This document shows, piece after piece, positions 35,927-45,600 of a DNA stretch of 64,000 nt. The position numbers and the translations under genes were made by a program. This stretch comes from Geomonas agri (GTDB lineage: Bacteria > Desulfobacterota > Desulfuromonadia > Geobacterales > Geobacteraceae). Under the pieces are notes generated by a model. The model was not told the origin of the DNA and searched no databases. It saw only the letters and a program-made list of their open reading frames with translations. The stretch's first letter is position 1; every line of letters begins with the position of its first letter. Location: contig NZ_JAINZO010000001.1 in the NCBI RefSeq assembly GCF_020179605.1, forward strand, positions 868,001 to 932,000, read 5' to 3'.

Positions 35927-36766
35927 ATGTTTGCATTGATGGGACGCTATTTCCGCTTTTTGGAGGCGCTGGAGGCTAAGTGGATACGGCTCATCGCACT
36001 GCTGTCAACGAGCGCTGTGTTCCTCCTCGACATCTGCCTTCCTGACCAGTACCTGTTCACTTTCGTGTACCTGTTTCCGGTGTCGTTCGTCGCCTGGTTC
36101 GTGGGCGCTCGATGCGCTCTCGGTCTTTCGCTCATGGCCTGCATCCTGATTGCCAGCCACTACAGAACCTTTTCCGCTCCCGCCATGGTCTTCGACGTCC
36201 TCTCCAACCTCGGCGTTTTTCTCGCGGCAGTGGCGGCGCTGGCCAGGATCCGCGTGCTGCTGGACGCATCGGCTGCCCTTTGCAGGACCGACCCTCTTAC
36301 CGGTGCCTACAACCGCAGGGCTTTCCTTGAAATGGTCGAATATGAACTTGCCAGACAACAGCGGGGATGCTGCGTATCTTCCCTGGCATATCTCGATCTG
36401 GATAACTTCAAAGCGGTGAACGACACGATGGGACATGCTGCTGGAGACGAACTTCTCAAGGCGGTTGTCGACTGTATCAGGGCCAACTTGCGGGCGACGG
36501 ACATTTTCGCGCGCATGGGCGGGGACGAGTTCTGTATTTTATTGCCGAGATGCAATGAAGATGGTGCCCGAAATGCCATGGCCAAGCTCAGGGCGCAGGT
36601 CATGGCAGTGGTTGAAGAAAATCGGTGGGCAGTGTCCTTAAGCATCGGGGTGATCACGATTGGCGACCCCGCTTGCGGTGCGGAGGATATCATCAGGAAG
36701 GCTGACGAACTTATGTATCAGGTGAAAGGAAAGGGCAAGGATGACATCGTCTTCGCGTCGCTTTGA
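35927..36766 (+). CDS. Membrane-bound diguanylate cyclase (GGDEF)
   Basis: A 279-residue enzyme making cyclic di-GMP from two GTP. Three to four hydrophobic helices (about 15-110) precede a GGDEF domain (about 115-275) with RTDPLTGAYNRRAFLEM, DLDNFKAVNDTMGH and intact GGDEF at 198-202. The product-inhibition I-site RATD lies at 189-192, five residues before. Start at 35927 has GGAGG upstream. By family it is active and self-limited by product binding. The small membrane module is a MASE-like sensor of unknown signal. A PilZ protein at 14687 is a possible receptor. No adjacent partner. Confidence 0.92.
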   Translation: MFALMGRYFRFLEALEAKWIRLIALLSTSAVFLLDICLPDQYLFTFVYLFPVSFVAWFVGARCALGLSLMACILIASHYRTFSAPAMVFDVLSNLGVFLAAVAALARIRVLLDASAALCRTDPLTGAYNRRAFLEMVEYELARQQRGCCVSSLAYLDLDNFKAVNDTMGHAAGDELLKAVVDCIRANLRATDIFARMGGDEFCILLPRCNEDGARNAMAKLRAQVMAVVEENRWAVSLSIGVITIGDPACGAEDIIRKADELMYQVKGKGKDDIVFASL

Positions 36767-36879
36767 TCGAGTTGAAAACTATTTTTTTTTAGATACCTAT
36801 ACACAGCGGCGGGGAGCATGACAAGTGGGCCAAAGCAGCCCTGCGGCAAGCCTCCAGGCAGCTTTCCCGGCCCCACCCC

Positions 36880-37030
36880 GTTTGCATGATCCAGGCTCCG
36901 CCTCCGCCTAAGCTCCGGCTCCGTCTTCCTCCCGCAAACCGGTTTCCTCACCACACCGTCTTCCCGCTCGCCTGACCGGCAAGCAGGCATCCGGAAAATC
37001 AAAGGCGCCGGACGGAGCGCCCACAGCCGC
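36880..37030. repeat. Dispersed repeat, copy 1 (diverged)
   Basis: The stretch around CGCAAACCGGTTTCCTCACC resembles the one around 40370-40440 (CGAAAACCGGCTTCCCTCGC), continuing with ACACCRT..TCCCGC and GGCAAGCAGG/GGCAGGCGG. Read on the minus strand both give a similar peptide pattern (ACRxxGxxxGxxVxxKPV), but neither looks like a real gene. The whole gap (36767-37105) holds no supportable gene. Confidence 0.35.
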
Positions 37031-37105
37031 ACCGTCCGGCTACGTCTACCCCCCTCAAATCCCCTTTTTTTCTTGAGAGATTCCCTTAGCAACGGGGGCG
37101 GTGTG

Positions 37106-40030
37106 TTAGCTATCCAGCAGTTCGCGCACCCTCCTGGCGAGTTCGGCTGGCCGTACCGGCTTCATGACCAGATCGGCCACGGCCTCGGAAACGCCGCGGT
37201 TCTTGATGAAGTCCGCTGTGTAGCCGCTCAGGTAGAGTACCTTGGCCCCGGGCCTCACCGCGCGTATCGCATCGTAGGCGGCCTTGCCGTTCATACCCGG
37301 CATGATCATGTCCAAGATGACCAGGTCGACCTCGTCGCGGTGGCTGCGGAATCTCTCGACCGCTTCCTTGCCGTCGCTGCTCTGTATCACGCGGTACCCG
37401 TACCTTTCGAGTACCTTAGCCACGAGGCTTCGCACACTTGCCTCGTCCTCTGCGATGAGGATGGTCTCCTTCCCTCTTAGTGTTTCCTCAGGCGCCTGAG
37501 CGGCGTCCTCTACCGGCACCACTGCGTCTACCTGCGCAGCGGGAAGTAAAATCCTGAACGTGGTCCCCTTGCCTGGCTCGCTGGTGACATCGATGGTGCC
37601 GTTATGCTGCTCCACGATGCCGTAGACAATGGACATCCCGAGTCCCGTCCCCTTTCCTACCTCCTTGGTGGTGAAAAAGGGTTCGAAGATCCTGCGGCGA
37701 GTGCCCTCGTCCATGCCGCAGCCGGTGTCGGCTACCGAGACGAAGGCGTAGCGCCCGGGAGGGGGACTGCCGGCGGTACCGGCGTCGATCTGCACGACGC
37801 CGGTTGCCAAGGTCAGCACTCCCCCCTGGGGCATGGCGTCGCGGGCGTTGGCGGCCAGATTGATCAGTACCTGCTCTATCTGCCCACCGTCAACATGCAC
37901 AGGGATAGCTGCTTCGTTACTCAGCACTCTGAGTCGGATGTCCTCCCCGATGATCCTCGTCAGGAAGGTCTGCACGTGCCGCACGATCTCGTTTAAGTCA
38001 TTGTTCCTGACGTTCAACACCTGTTTGCGGCTGAACGCCAGGAGCCCTCTGGTCAACTGCGCGGCCTTCTCGGACGCGTTAATGATGTGGCTCGCGGCTT
38101 CGCGCTGCCCTGCGCTGAGTGTTCCCTCGAAGCTGAGCAGGTTCGCGTAACCTGCGATGACGGTGAGGATGTTGTTGAAGTCGTGGGCGACGCCGCCCGC
38201 CAGTTGGCCGATCGCCTCCATCTTCTGCGACTGGAGCAGTTGATGCTCCAAGAGTTTACGCTGGGTGACATCGCGGACGAAAACCGGGAAAACCCTTTCG
38301 CCCGGCAGGTACCCGGCGGACAGTTCGACCTCGATCTCGCTGCCGTCCTTGCGGCGGTGGCGGGATTCGAAGAAACAGCTCCCGTTCGTGGTCAGCTCCC
38401 GAAGGCGCTGCAGGACCGTATTCTGGTCGAGCAGCGCGTCTATGTCGGCGACGCGCAGGGTAAGCATCTCCTCCTGCGAGTACCCCAGCATGGCGCAGGC
38501 CGTGTCGTTGACCTCCTTCAGCCCACCAGTCTCGTCGAGGAGCCAGAAGCCGTCCATGGCGGACTTGAGGATCTGTTCGTCTCGGTCGGCGGCCTGCTTG
38601 CGTCTGGTGATGTCGACGCCGAGTCCGCCTAAAAGCCGTGTGCCGTCCTTTTCGTCAAAGATGAACTTGTGTGCCAGCCACCAGGATACGGTACCGTCGG
38701 GTTCAAGCCCCTGCTCGATGAACTCCATCGAACGGCCGTTTTTGAGGATCTCGTCCTGGTTGCGGCGGTAGGTGTCGGCGACCTCCTGTGGCCAGATCTC
38801 GTAGTCGGTTTTTCCGATGACCTGCTCCGCGGCAAGCTTCATCCTGTTAAGGAAGTTGTCGCTCACGAACACATACCTTCCCTCGCCGTCCTTGAGCCAG
38901 GCGATGACGTCGCTGTTGTTCAGGAAGGCCCGCAACTGGGCGTCTTGGCGCGCCATGGAGTCCAGCATGGCATTGAACTCCCGCGCCACGGTGGCGACTT
39001 CTGCCGGGCCGGCCACCGCCGCCCTGACCCAGAGCACGTCATTGTGGACAGCGTTGGCCACCTTGGCGAGTCCCGCTATGGGTCTGGTAATGCTGCGCGC
39101 AATGTAGAATGCGAGCAGGGTGAGGACCGCCACCACTGACACAGCCAGCGACCCGCCGCGCAGGGCGACCTTCCGGGCTCCCGCATGAATGGTCTTGACC
39201 GGGACTCCGACGAAGGCGATCCAGTCGGTACCCGGCACCGGCTTGACGGAATAAAAGCGGGGGATGCCGTCGGATGGCGTGCTCTCCAGTTCGCCGTCCC
39301 TGGTCCGGACAATTGCCTTGCCGACAGCGGACTTCGGCGGACGCCCAATGGCGCCGTCGGGATCCTCGTTGCGCCAGACCAGGGTCCCGTCACGGTCGAT
39401 GAAGCCGTAGCGGCTTTCCTTGGGGAGGTACTGGGCCGGGATGCCTGGGTCGAACGCATCGAGGTCGAGGGGGAGATGGAGGGCACCCACGAGCTTGCCG
39501 CTGTCGTCGTGGATCGGTGCGCTCAGTACCGAGACCCATTTCCCGGTTATGGGGCCGAAGTGCGGTGCCCCCACCACGAAGCTTTTTTGTTTCAGGAAGT
39601 TGCGGAACCACGGGGTCGCGCCTACGTTTACCGGCTTGCCGCCCGGTTGCGGTACGGCGGAGCAGACGGCCGTCCCGTTCAGGTCGGTGTACACGACGTT
39701 GGAGTAGTCAGGGCTCAAGTAGTGGAAATAGGCCAGTGCGGGATCGCAGCTGTCGGCAGAGAGCCGCTTGACCTGCGGGCGGTTGGAGAGGAGTTCCAGA
39801 CTTCTGCGGGTCCGGGCGATCTTGCCACCGGTGTTGCTGACCATCATCTGGACCAGGGTGCGCAGCGACGTCTTCGTGTGGGCGACCGTCTCCTGCATCT
39901 CCCGGTAGATGTCGTACCAGACCATGCAGCTGAGTGGAATTGACAGGGCGAGGACCAACAGCAGCAATCTGGTGCGGATCGAAGTGGTGGCGACTCTTTC
40001 CCGCCAGCGTCGATTATCGGCACTTGTCAT
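37106..40030 (-). CDS. Membrane hybrid histidine kinase (dCache-HAMP-PAS2-HK-REC)
   Basis: A 974-residue sensor kinase. TM1 (about 18-38) and a double-Cache ligand-binding domain (50-290, with [20 protein letters not shown] and [20 protein letters not shown]) come first. TM2 (300-322), HAMP (320-375) and two PAS domains (378-495, 500-610) follow. HisKA has H616 (GGVAHDFNN), the ATPase domain lies at 715-830 (GTGLGMS), and the receiver (850-972) has D907 in [12 protein letters not shown]. Start at 40030 is preceded by GAGGAACGAA. dCache domains bind amino acids, organic acids or similar small ligands outside the membrane; the ligand here is unknown. No regulator gene adjoins it. Confidence 0.9.
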   Translation of the reverse strand: MTSADNRRWRERVATTSIRTRLLLLVLALSIPLSCMVWYDIYREMQETVAHTKTSLRTLVQMMVSNTGGKIARTRRSLELLSNRPQVKRLSADSCDPALAYFHYLSPDYSNVVYTDLNGTAVCSAVPQPGGKPVNVGATPWFRNFLKQKSFVVGAPHFGPITGKWVSVLSAPIHDDSGKLVGALHLPLDLDAFDPGIPAQYLPKESRYGFIDRDGTLVWRNEDPDGAIGRPPKSAVGKAIVRTRDGELESTPSDGIPRFYSVKPVPGTDWIAFVGVPVKTIHAGARKVALRGGSLAVSVVAVLTLLAFYIARSITRPIAGLAKVANAVHNDVLWVRAAVAGPAEVATVAREFNAMLDSMARQDAQLRAFLNNSDVIAWLKDGEGRYVFVSDNFLNRMKLAAEQVIGKTDYEIWPQEVADTYRRNQDEILKNGRSMEFIEQGLEPDGTVSWWLAHKFIFDEKDGTRLLGGLGVDITRRKQAADRDEQILKSAMDGFWLLDETGGLKEVNDTACAMLGYSQEEMLTLRVADIDALLDQNTVLQRLRELTTNGSCFFESRHRRKDGSEIEVELSAGYLPGERVFPVFVRDVTQRKLLEHQLLQSQKMEAIGQLAGGVAHDFNNILTVIAGYANLLSFEGTLSAGQREAASHIINASEKAAQLTRGLLAFSRKQVLNVRNNDLNEIVRHVQTFLTRIIGEDIRLRVLSNEAAIPVHVDGGQIEQVLINLAANARDAMPQGGVLTLATGVVQIDAGTAGSPPPGRYAFVSVADTGCGMDEGTRRRIFEPFFTTKEVGKGTGLGMSIVYGIVEQHNGTIDVTSEPGKGTTFRILLPAAQVDAVVPVEDAAQAPEETLRGKETILIAEDEASVRSLVAKVLERYGYRVIQSSDGKEAVERFRSHRDEVDLVILDMIMPGMNGKAAYDAIRAVRPGAKVLYLSGYTADFIKNRGVSEAVADLVMKPVRPAELARRVRELLDS

Positions 40031-40664
40031 TTCGTTCCTCGAAGGCGCTTCGGCGGTGGGACAACCCGGACCGGGTGATGCGCTTCTCCGTCAGCACCTT
40101 TACCCTGTGCTGCATGATGATCTGCTGCAACTTATCGGGATAAAACTCTTATTATTTAATCCAATCTGAAAATCACCAAAACCACCGCCGGCCTGGCCCC
40201 CAATATCTCCATCAGCTCAATAGGCCAGGTTTGCAAACAGTAATCGTCCTTTGAAGCGCCCATATAGTAAGACTCTGAGAAGCCAATGTCACGGATTACT
40301 CGCCCCCATGGAAAAGTATTCCCATCCCGACCGGACCGATCCGTTTCTGCCCCAGCTGCACCGCTCCCACGAAAACCGGCTTCCCTCGCAACACCATATC
40401 CCCGCCTGTCGTCCCGTCAGGTCGGCAGGCGGAAACCCGCAAACGCGCCAGCAGGAGCAACCGCGCGCGGCCGCACCTGCTGGCCAACATCCAAACCACA
40501 CAGCGTAAATACCATCCGTTTTCTTGCGAATTAAAAAAGTCTAAATATACTCCATCGGAGGATACCGCTTAGGTCGATTGCTGAACCCCTTAAGCCGGAG
40601 GAAGACGGGGCAGGAATGGCTGCCAAAGCCCCACATTCGCCCTGCAGACGGAGATCGTGACGGC
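40031..40664. other. Intergenic region with diverged repeat copy 2
   Basis: About 630 bases between the kinase and the conjugation remnants. Positions about 40330-40490 resemble the repeat at 36880-37030. GGAGG at about 40556 is followed by a TTG that could extend the TraF-like frame to 40578, but spacing is poor. No tRNA, oriT motif or other gene recognised. Confidence 0.4.
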
Positions 40665-41192
40665 ATGGCTATACAGATACGTCATGAGAGGGTGTTAAGG
40701 CGGATGGTGCTGGTGTTGCTTCTCTTGGCTGTGCTGCACGCCCTCGCTACCCGGTCGCAACGGGTGTTCTGGATTAACCTGACCGACAGCGAGCCGATCG
40801 GCCTGTATCGCCTCCATCCACTGCAGGGGGGCGTCAGACGCGGGAACATGGTCATCATGGAGGTCCCGGAAGGGTTCCGGCAGTACGTCTACGGACGAGG
40901 CTGGCTACCCGAAGGATGGTCGCTCCTTAAGCACGTCGGAGCCGTCGCAGGGGACTCCTACTGCGTCGAAAACGAGCGCTTCATCGTCAACGGGACCTTC
41001 ATTGGTCCGGTCTACCGCTCCGACCAGGAGGGGAAGCCGCTGCCGAAGCTGGAAGGGTGCCGCGAGGTCCCCGCCGGGTACTTCCTCCCGGTCGCCACTC
41101 ACATCCCGCGTTCCTTCGACGGCCGCTACATGGGTGCTATCAGGCTTTCCGTGATCAAGGGAGTGGCGACGCCGATTGTGACCTTTCAGTAG
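40665..41192 (+). CDS. TraF-type conjugative signal peptidase (S26C)
   Basis: A 175-residue membrane peptidase of the TraF family, related to signal peptidase I. After one N-terminal membrane helix (RMVLVLLLLAVLHALAT) come the catalytic Ser42 in TDSEPIGLYRL and Lys89 in SLLKHVGAVAGD, then GCREVPAGYFLPVATH and DGRYMG. TraF of plasmid RP4 cyclises or processes the TrbC pilin during mating-pair formation. Start at 40665 has GGAG upstream. A transglycosylase and a truncated relaxase follow closely on the same strand, which identifies this as a leftover conjugation module. Confidence 0.85.
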   Translation: MAIQIRHERVLRRMVLVLLLLAVLHALATRSQRVFWINLTDSEPIGLYRLHPLQGGVRRGNMVIMEVPEGFRQYVYGRGWLPEGWSLLKHVGAVAGDSYCVENERFIVNGTFIGPVYRSDQEGKPLPKLEGCREVPAGYFLPVATHIPRSFDGRYMGAIRLSVIKGVATPIVTFQ

Positions 41193-41204
41193 GGGAGGGG
41201 AGCC

Positions 41205-41822
41205 ATGTTCATGATCGGCGTCGCGCTCTACACCTCAACCATGCTCGCCGAGTGCGGCCCGGCCGTCTCCCCCGAGACCACCCAGGCCATCATTCAGGTC
41301 GAGAGTGGCGGCAATCCCTTCGCCATCGGCGACAACACCCTCAAAAAGAGCTTCGCTACCAAAAACGCCGCGGAGGCGGTGCAGCTAGCCACCCGTCTCT
41401 TGCGCCAGGGACACAACATCGACATCGGCCTCATGCAGGTGAACAGCTGCCACATCCGCCCCATGAGACTCACCCTCGCGGATCTCTTCGATCCCTGCCA
41501 AAACATCCGCATCGGCACCACCATCCTGGCCGAATTCTACGCCCAACACAAAAGCTACGATGCCACCCAGTCCCTTTTCCGGGCACTCTCCGCTTACAAC
41601 ACCGGCCAAGCTTGGAAGGGAACCGGCTACATCAACCGGATCCTCCAGGCGGCCGGCGCCGGCTACCGCGTATCGGCCCCAGCGGTGCAGTTTCCCGTAC
41701 AGGCCAGCGCTGTCTCTCCCGCTAAACCTCGAACTAAGCCCAAAACGGCGCGCGGGTCCGCGGCAACCTCTCCGCTTTTCTTCGACAACCTGACGGGCAC
41801 CATGACGGCAGGGGAGCTCTAG
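41205..41822 (+). CDS. VirB1/TrbN-like lytic transglycosylase
   Basis: A 205-residue soluble lytic transglycosylase of the type IV secretion VirB1/TrbN kind. The SLT domain has the catalytic Glu in IIQVESGGNPFAIGD (E33), IDIGLMQVNSCHI and SLFRALSAYNTG. It cuts peptidoglycan to let the conjugation channel through. A start at 41205 has GGAGGGGAG upstream and no full export signal is evident beyond the hydrophobic MFMIGVALYTSTMLA. The C-terminal 50 residues are Pro/Ala/Lys-rich. The gene begins 12 bases after the TraF-like gene and ends 2 bases before the relaxase start. Confidence 0.85.
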   Translation: MFMIGVALYTSTMLAECGPAVSPETTQAIIQVESGGNPFAIGDNTLKKSFATKNAAEAVQLATRLLRQGHNIDIGLMQVNSCHIRPMRLTLADLFDPCQNIRIGTTILAEFYAQHKSYDATQSLFRALSAYNTGQAWKGTGYINRILQAAGAGYRVSAPAVQFPVQASAVSPAKPRTKPKTARGSAATSPLFFDNLTGTMTAGEL

Positions 41823-41824
41823 CC

Positions 41825-42424
41825 ATGCTCTCCCTCTCCCACGGCGGCATGACTGCGAGCCAAGCGGGGAAGTACTTCGCCACCGAGGACTACTACCTCA
41901 AAGGTGGCGAGTCGAGCCTGTGGCTCGGCAAAATGGCGAAGGACCTGAAGCTCATCGGGAGGGTGGACGAACAGGCTTTCCGGAATGTGGCTGCAGGCAA
42001 GACCCCGGACGGAATAGAGCAACTGGTGGCGCCGAAAACGATCATGAAGCAGTGGGAGAAGGAGGAGGTGCACCGTGCCGGCAACGACCTCACCTTTTCC
42101 GCCCCCAAATCACTTTCCGTGGCCTACGCCGCCGGCAACCATCAGGTGAAGGAAATCTGGGACCTAGCCGTTGTCAACACCATGAAGTACGTGGAGGAGC
42201 ACTACAGGCATTACCGCACCCCCGACGGGACACGAGTCGCCGGGAATATCGTGGCCGCAAAATTCGATCACGTCACCTCCCGCGCCCTCGACCCGGACGT
42301 GCACAGCCACGTCTTCCTGGTCAACATGGTGCACACCCCGGAGTGGAAGTGGCTCGCCAACGAACCCAAGGCCATCTACCAGGACAAGATTTCCATCGGC
42401 ATGCTGGCCCCGGCAGGAGGCTAA
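41825..42424 (+). pseudogene. Truncated MobF (TrwC/TraI) relaxase
   Basis: Only the first 199 residues of a relaxase remain. They include the catalytic tyrosine pair Y23-Y24 (EDYYLKGG), FSAPKSLSVAY, and the metal-binding histidines H149, H160 and H162 (DHVTSRALDPDVHSHVF). Full MobF relaxases carry about 300 residues of relaxase plus a helicase of over 600. Here the frame ends in APAGG and a stop where the domain should continue. The helicase and the rest of the transfer genes are gone, so the element can no longer mobilise itself through this protein. Codon use and GC match the two upstream transfer genes. Confidence 0.85.
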
Positions 42425-42610
42425 CGGAGGTGCCACTCTTGGGACTAGTAGGGAGAAACCGGTCTACTCGACCGCCGATCGACCTACAGTTTGCGGCTTG
42501 AGCAGTTGTCGCTTCTCGCCTGCCCATTGATTCCTCATTCACTGCTGTGGCTTCATATAGGAAGGAAATATGGTCGATACTTGCTGGGCGGACCGCATCA
42601 TGCGGAGACT

Positions 42611-43570
42611 TTAATCTACGGAGTCGAGCATGATTTCTGGAATTTCTAAATCTATTGAATAGTCTTCGAATACTTCCTTAACCCACCACAATTTGTAAAA
42701 TATTTGTGAAAGACTGGCTTTGTGACCATCTTTCGAGCCACTGCGGTCGGCAGAATATGCAATCAACCTCGCTGAGGTCCCTGGGCCAAGCACGATATCT
42801 ATCTTGTCTGAAGGCAATTCGCCCTGTATATGCTGGAAAGCGCGCATAGCGGCTGTTTTTAAAATGTTGGTTCGTTCATCGACGGTGAAAGGGTAATTAT
42901 TACCGATTTCATCGAGTTTTGCCCCAATTGTCCTACTGTTATATGTCTTAGCTGTGGACAGAGCTGCAATAAAATCGAAATCATCTCCAAATAATTTCGT
43001 ACTTGAAATCGTGATGACTAACTGCTCTCTCAGCCAGTCCAGCTTTCTATGCTGTCCCGACTTTTTCCTATTTCTGTTCTCAATGAGTTGTAATTTATTT
43101 TTAATTTTTTTAATAACTTTGATAAGCATGGCGTCATCAGTGTTTTTTGAAAGTTTTATGTAGGGACCGCAGCTTCTGAGATCGGCAATTACCATTTCCA
43201 ATCTCAATGTTTTTTGGCCTTGCTGCAATTTCAGGAACCTTGAGCGGATGTAGTCATGGAAAGGGCTATCTTCACGCAGCGAATCCACGAACTTAAGTTG
43301 CGCTTCATGCCCTCCGATTTTGGAGAGGGTAGCTTTAAGGAAAATTCGATTTTTTAGAAGTGTTGGCAGGACGAAATCCCGCATATGTATATCGCATTCC
43401 GAATTGAGATCCGGCGACAACGCCCCCTTAACCATAAGATCTACGATGCAGTACCTAGGGAAGCGCGTCCGCTCTGAGAACTCCCGTATTCTGTTTGCGA
43501 TCACAGGGTCACCTTGGTCGATTTTTCTGTATTTGGGCTTTGGTGTTTTGGAACTGTCTGTTCGTTTCAT
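42611..43570 (-). CDS. Unrecognised protein, partner of HD-domain gene
   Basis: A 319-residue protein that I cannot assign. It starts MKRTDSSKTPKPKYRKIDQG and is basic at the N-terminus. The middle is helical (LIKVIKKIKNKLQLIENRNR) and the C-terminal part is acidic (EVFEDYSIDLEIPEIMLD). There is no signal peptide, membrane helix or catalytic motif I recognise. GPGTSARLIAYSADRSGSKD could be a loop motif. Start at 43570 has GGAG 6 bases upstream; an ATG four codons earlier has none. Base composition is clearly more AT-rich than the backbone, indicating transfer. It follows the HD gene on the same strand after 112 bases containing a duplicated segment. Confidence 0.65.
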   Translation of the reverse strand: MKRTDSSKTPKPKYRKIDQGDPVIANRIREFSERTRFPRYCIVDLMVKGALSPDLNSECDIHMRDFVLPTLLKNRIFLKATLSKIGGHEAQLKFVDSLREDSPFHDYIRSRFLKLQQGQKTLRLEMVIADLRSCGPYIKLSKNTDDAMLIKVIKKIKNKLQLIENRNRKKSGQHRKLDWLREQLVITISSTKLFGDDFDFIAALSTAKTYNSRTIGAKLDEIGNNYPFTVDERTNILKTAAMRAFQHIQGELPSDKIDIVLGPGTSARLIAYSADRSGSKDGHKASLSQIFYKLWWVKEVFEDYSIDLEIPEIMLDSVD

Positions 43571-43591
43571 GTATGGCTCCATGGCTGTGAG

Positions 43592-43695
43592 TTTGCTTTC
43601 GATTTTCCCTTTTAATAACCAAAGGTATTAGGAATATGTCGTTTGAACTTTGATTATCTTTGCTTTCGATTTTCCTGATTAACAGTATGTCGTTT
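43592..43695. repeat. Direct repeat between the HD and unknown genes
   Basis: TTTGCTTTCGATTTTCC occurs at 43592-43608 and again at 43659-43675. Each copy is followed by TATGTCGTTT (43635-43644 and 43686-43695). The second copy ends at the HD-gene stop codon and the first lies just upstream of the unknown gene. This may be a duplicated leader or a binding region. Confidence 0.75.
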
Positions 43696-44435
43696 CATTC
43701 TGGATGTCCGTAGCATGTGTCATCATTCCGATGCACGGACGCGATTAAATTATCGAAGTCGAACTGGCTTTCCTTGCCGCGTGCCATCCGATCGCATACA
43801 ACGACAGCAATGGCGATCTGCTGTCGAGATCGTTCCAAAGTGCGTATGAGTCGGTGGTGGTTTAAGACGGCATTTACTAGTTTTTCCTTGATGTTTGCAG
43901 GTAATCTGCCGCCGATGATTCCGTCCAACTCAATTGCTCCAAGAATCGGGTGCTGTTCGCTCTTATACCTGCTAGGCCGGAGTCTGCGCAACTTCCCGAT
44001 ATCATGGGCCACGATAGGGATCAGGTATGCCCAAATTCTTGAAGTCGAGACAGTCTTGTCGTTTTCCACTGTTTTTATGAATTGATAACCAGTCTCAACG
44101 GCGTGTTGCCACAATGGCGTTGCCAAGAGCGCCATTAGTGGACTGTGCAAACAGTTTTTGCCTATAATTGTATTTTTTGGACCCGCAATTGAGGGGGTTA
44201 ATGGTTCTGCATCGTATGCGTACAGGACGTCACGTAGAATCTCCCGATACGGCAACGTCCTTTGTTCGGTCTGAACCAACCCTTGCATCCCAGCCAGCTT
44301 CCACTGAAATTCATTTGGGACTCGAACTTTAGAGTGCAAATCATCCCAGAATGCCTGAATTCCTGCTACTTTGAACAGTATTGATCCCACAGGATCCACA
44401 TCATGTATACTAGAGTGCTTTCCCTCGTTGGACAT
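43695..44435 (-). CDS. HD-domain phosphohydrolase-like protein
   Basis: A 246-residue protein with an HD-type metal site. The first His is in LWQHAVETGYQF, then AHDIGKLRRL (the HD pair), NHHRL, and Asp in VVVCDRMARG; the set is complete. HD enzymes hydrolyse phosphate esters of nucleotides, including (p)ppGpp, dNTPs and cyclic nucleotides. An HD domain also begins the MobH relaxases of integrative elements, so a relic of such a relaxase is possible. No helicase or other domain is attached. Start at 44435 follows a G-rich stretch. It is lower in GC than the backbone and is paired with the unknown gene downstream. Confidence 0.7.
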   Translation of the reverse strand: MSNEGKHSSIHDVDPVGSILFKVAGIQAFWDDLHSKVRVPNEFQWKLAGMQGLVQTEQRTLPYREILRDVLYAYDAEPLTPSIAGPKNTIIGKNCLHSPLMALLATPLWQHAVETGYQFIKTVENDKTVSTSRIWAYLIPIVAHDIGKLRRLRPSRYKSEQHPILGAIELDGIIGGRLPANIKEKLVNAVLNHHRLIRTLERSRQQIAIAVVVCDRMARGKESQFDFDNLIASVHRNDDTCYGHPE

Positions 44436-44534
44436 GGTCTTCCCCCTTTTTAAAAAAGATACAAAGCAATGCCTTTACGGGCAGACTTTTCTGAAGGTAT
44501 TCTTGTGAGCCCTTTGGGGGCAAAGAAGCAAGGT

Positions 44535-44828
44535 TCACTGCTTGGGAGGTGAAGGGCGAAGGTTCCGCCGTCCGCGGGAAGCGCCACTAACTAGCAGTTC
44601 CTGGTTTCGGCTCCGTAAGGCCGTGCGATTCACCTTCTCTCTATCATGGAAGACAGCGAGGTCGTCCCCCGGTTCCAACAGGGGAAAGTCCCCGCCGCAG
44701 TCGGCGATGGCGTCGAAGCTTACTTTGAGGATGCTGGTGTGGGCGGCCTCGATGACGGTCAGCATCGCCGACTTGGCCGCCCCCTCCGATGCTTGCTGCA
44801 CCTTTTGCTCGTTCTCGAATCCAATCAT
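44535..44828 (-). CDS. Small hypothetical protein
   Basis: A 97-residue protein beginning MIGFENEQKVQQASEGAAKS and containing DCGGDFPLLEPGDDLAVFHD. Start at 44828 was chosen for its good ribosome site AGGAG, 5 bases upstream. The last 30 residues are basic and look frameshifted or random (SGASRGRRNLRPSPPKQ). No family recognised. It lies in the stretch between the island genes and tRNA-Cys, upstream of the HD gene on the same strand. Confidence 0.45.
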   Translation of the reverse strand: MIGFENEQKVQQASEGAAKSAMLTVIEAAHTSILKVSFDAIADCGGDFPLLEPGDDLAVFHDREKVNRTALRSRNQELLVSGASRGRRNLRPSPPKQ

Positions 44829-45334
44829 GTTTACTCCTGCGTTCATGTTGGTCCCGGTCAGGTACGGGCCGGAGCGGTACCGCCAAAAAGGTGATATCTG
44901 CAGGAAAATAGGAGATATTCGGGAAAGCGGAAAGAACATGGTATTGTTGGGGAAGTCGGGGAACCGGTGTCCCGAGAAAACGAAAAGGAGGTGTTCCGGT
45001 ATGGGAGTATTCAGGCTACAGGCGAAGAAAATAGCAGGAGGCACACGCCTCCCCCCGCGCCGTTGGCGAGGATTGAGCCGCTGTGGCGAAGGTGAAGGTT
45101 GTGATCGAGGAAGAACAGCCTGTCGTGCCGGAAAAGCCTGCCCCCCGGCGAAGCCCTTGTCGTTGGCCGCAGTGGGATGACGTACTAGGGGGGCAACCCA
45201 TTGGCGCCTCTAGAAGGCAATGTCGGGGAAGAATTAGGTGGAGCGGAGGAGTTTTGCGCTGTCGTGTGTCCTGCGGAAAGATCTGGGGCGGGTGGTAGAG
45301 AAGCTAGAGGAGAAGAGGAAATATTTTCGCGGAA

Positions 45335-45600
45335 GGGAGGAAGACCGGAGCGACAACGAAAAGGCCCTTGGATTTCTCCATGGGCCTTTTCAATAGATGG
45401 CCGGAATGAGAGGAACCGCTGGGCGGAAGTCGTGGCGAGGCAGGAGGTTGACCAGTCGAGTCGGTGGCTAGAAGGCTGATGCGAGAGAGACTAGGCTTGG
45501 AGATGAATCTTCTTCGCGAATTGGACCGGTGCGCCAACGCAAAAGGCCCCCGGCTATTACCGAGGGCCTTTGTTTTAAACGGTCGGAATGAGAGAACTGG
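45335..45600 (+). repeat. Two tandem terminator-like hairpin units
   Basis: Two units share GACCGG, a CAACG-A/C-AAAAGGCCC stem, a short loop, GGGCCTTT, and then GG-CGGAATGAGAG. The stems lie at 45359-45390 and 45541-45573; the second has a T-rich tail on the plus strand. They are about 182 bases apart and diverged. They could be terminators of lost small RNAs or genes duplicated in tandem. Confidence 0.55.

Noticed and set aside
40296..40499. Small minus-strand gene between the kinase and TraF-like gene
   Set aside because: The similar stretch at 36880-37030 suggests a non-coding repeat; no ribosome site, low-complexity Arg/Leu/Gly composition.
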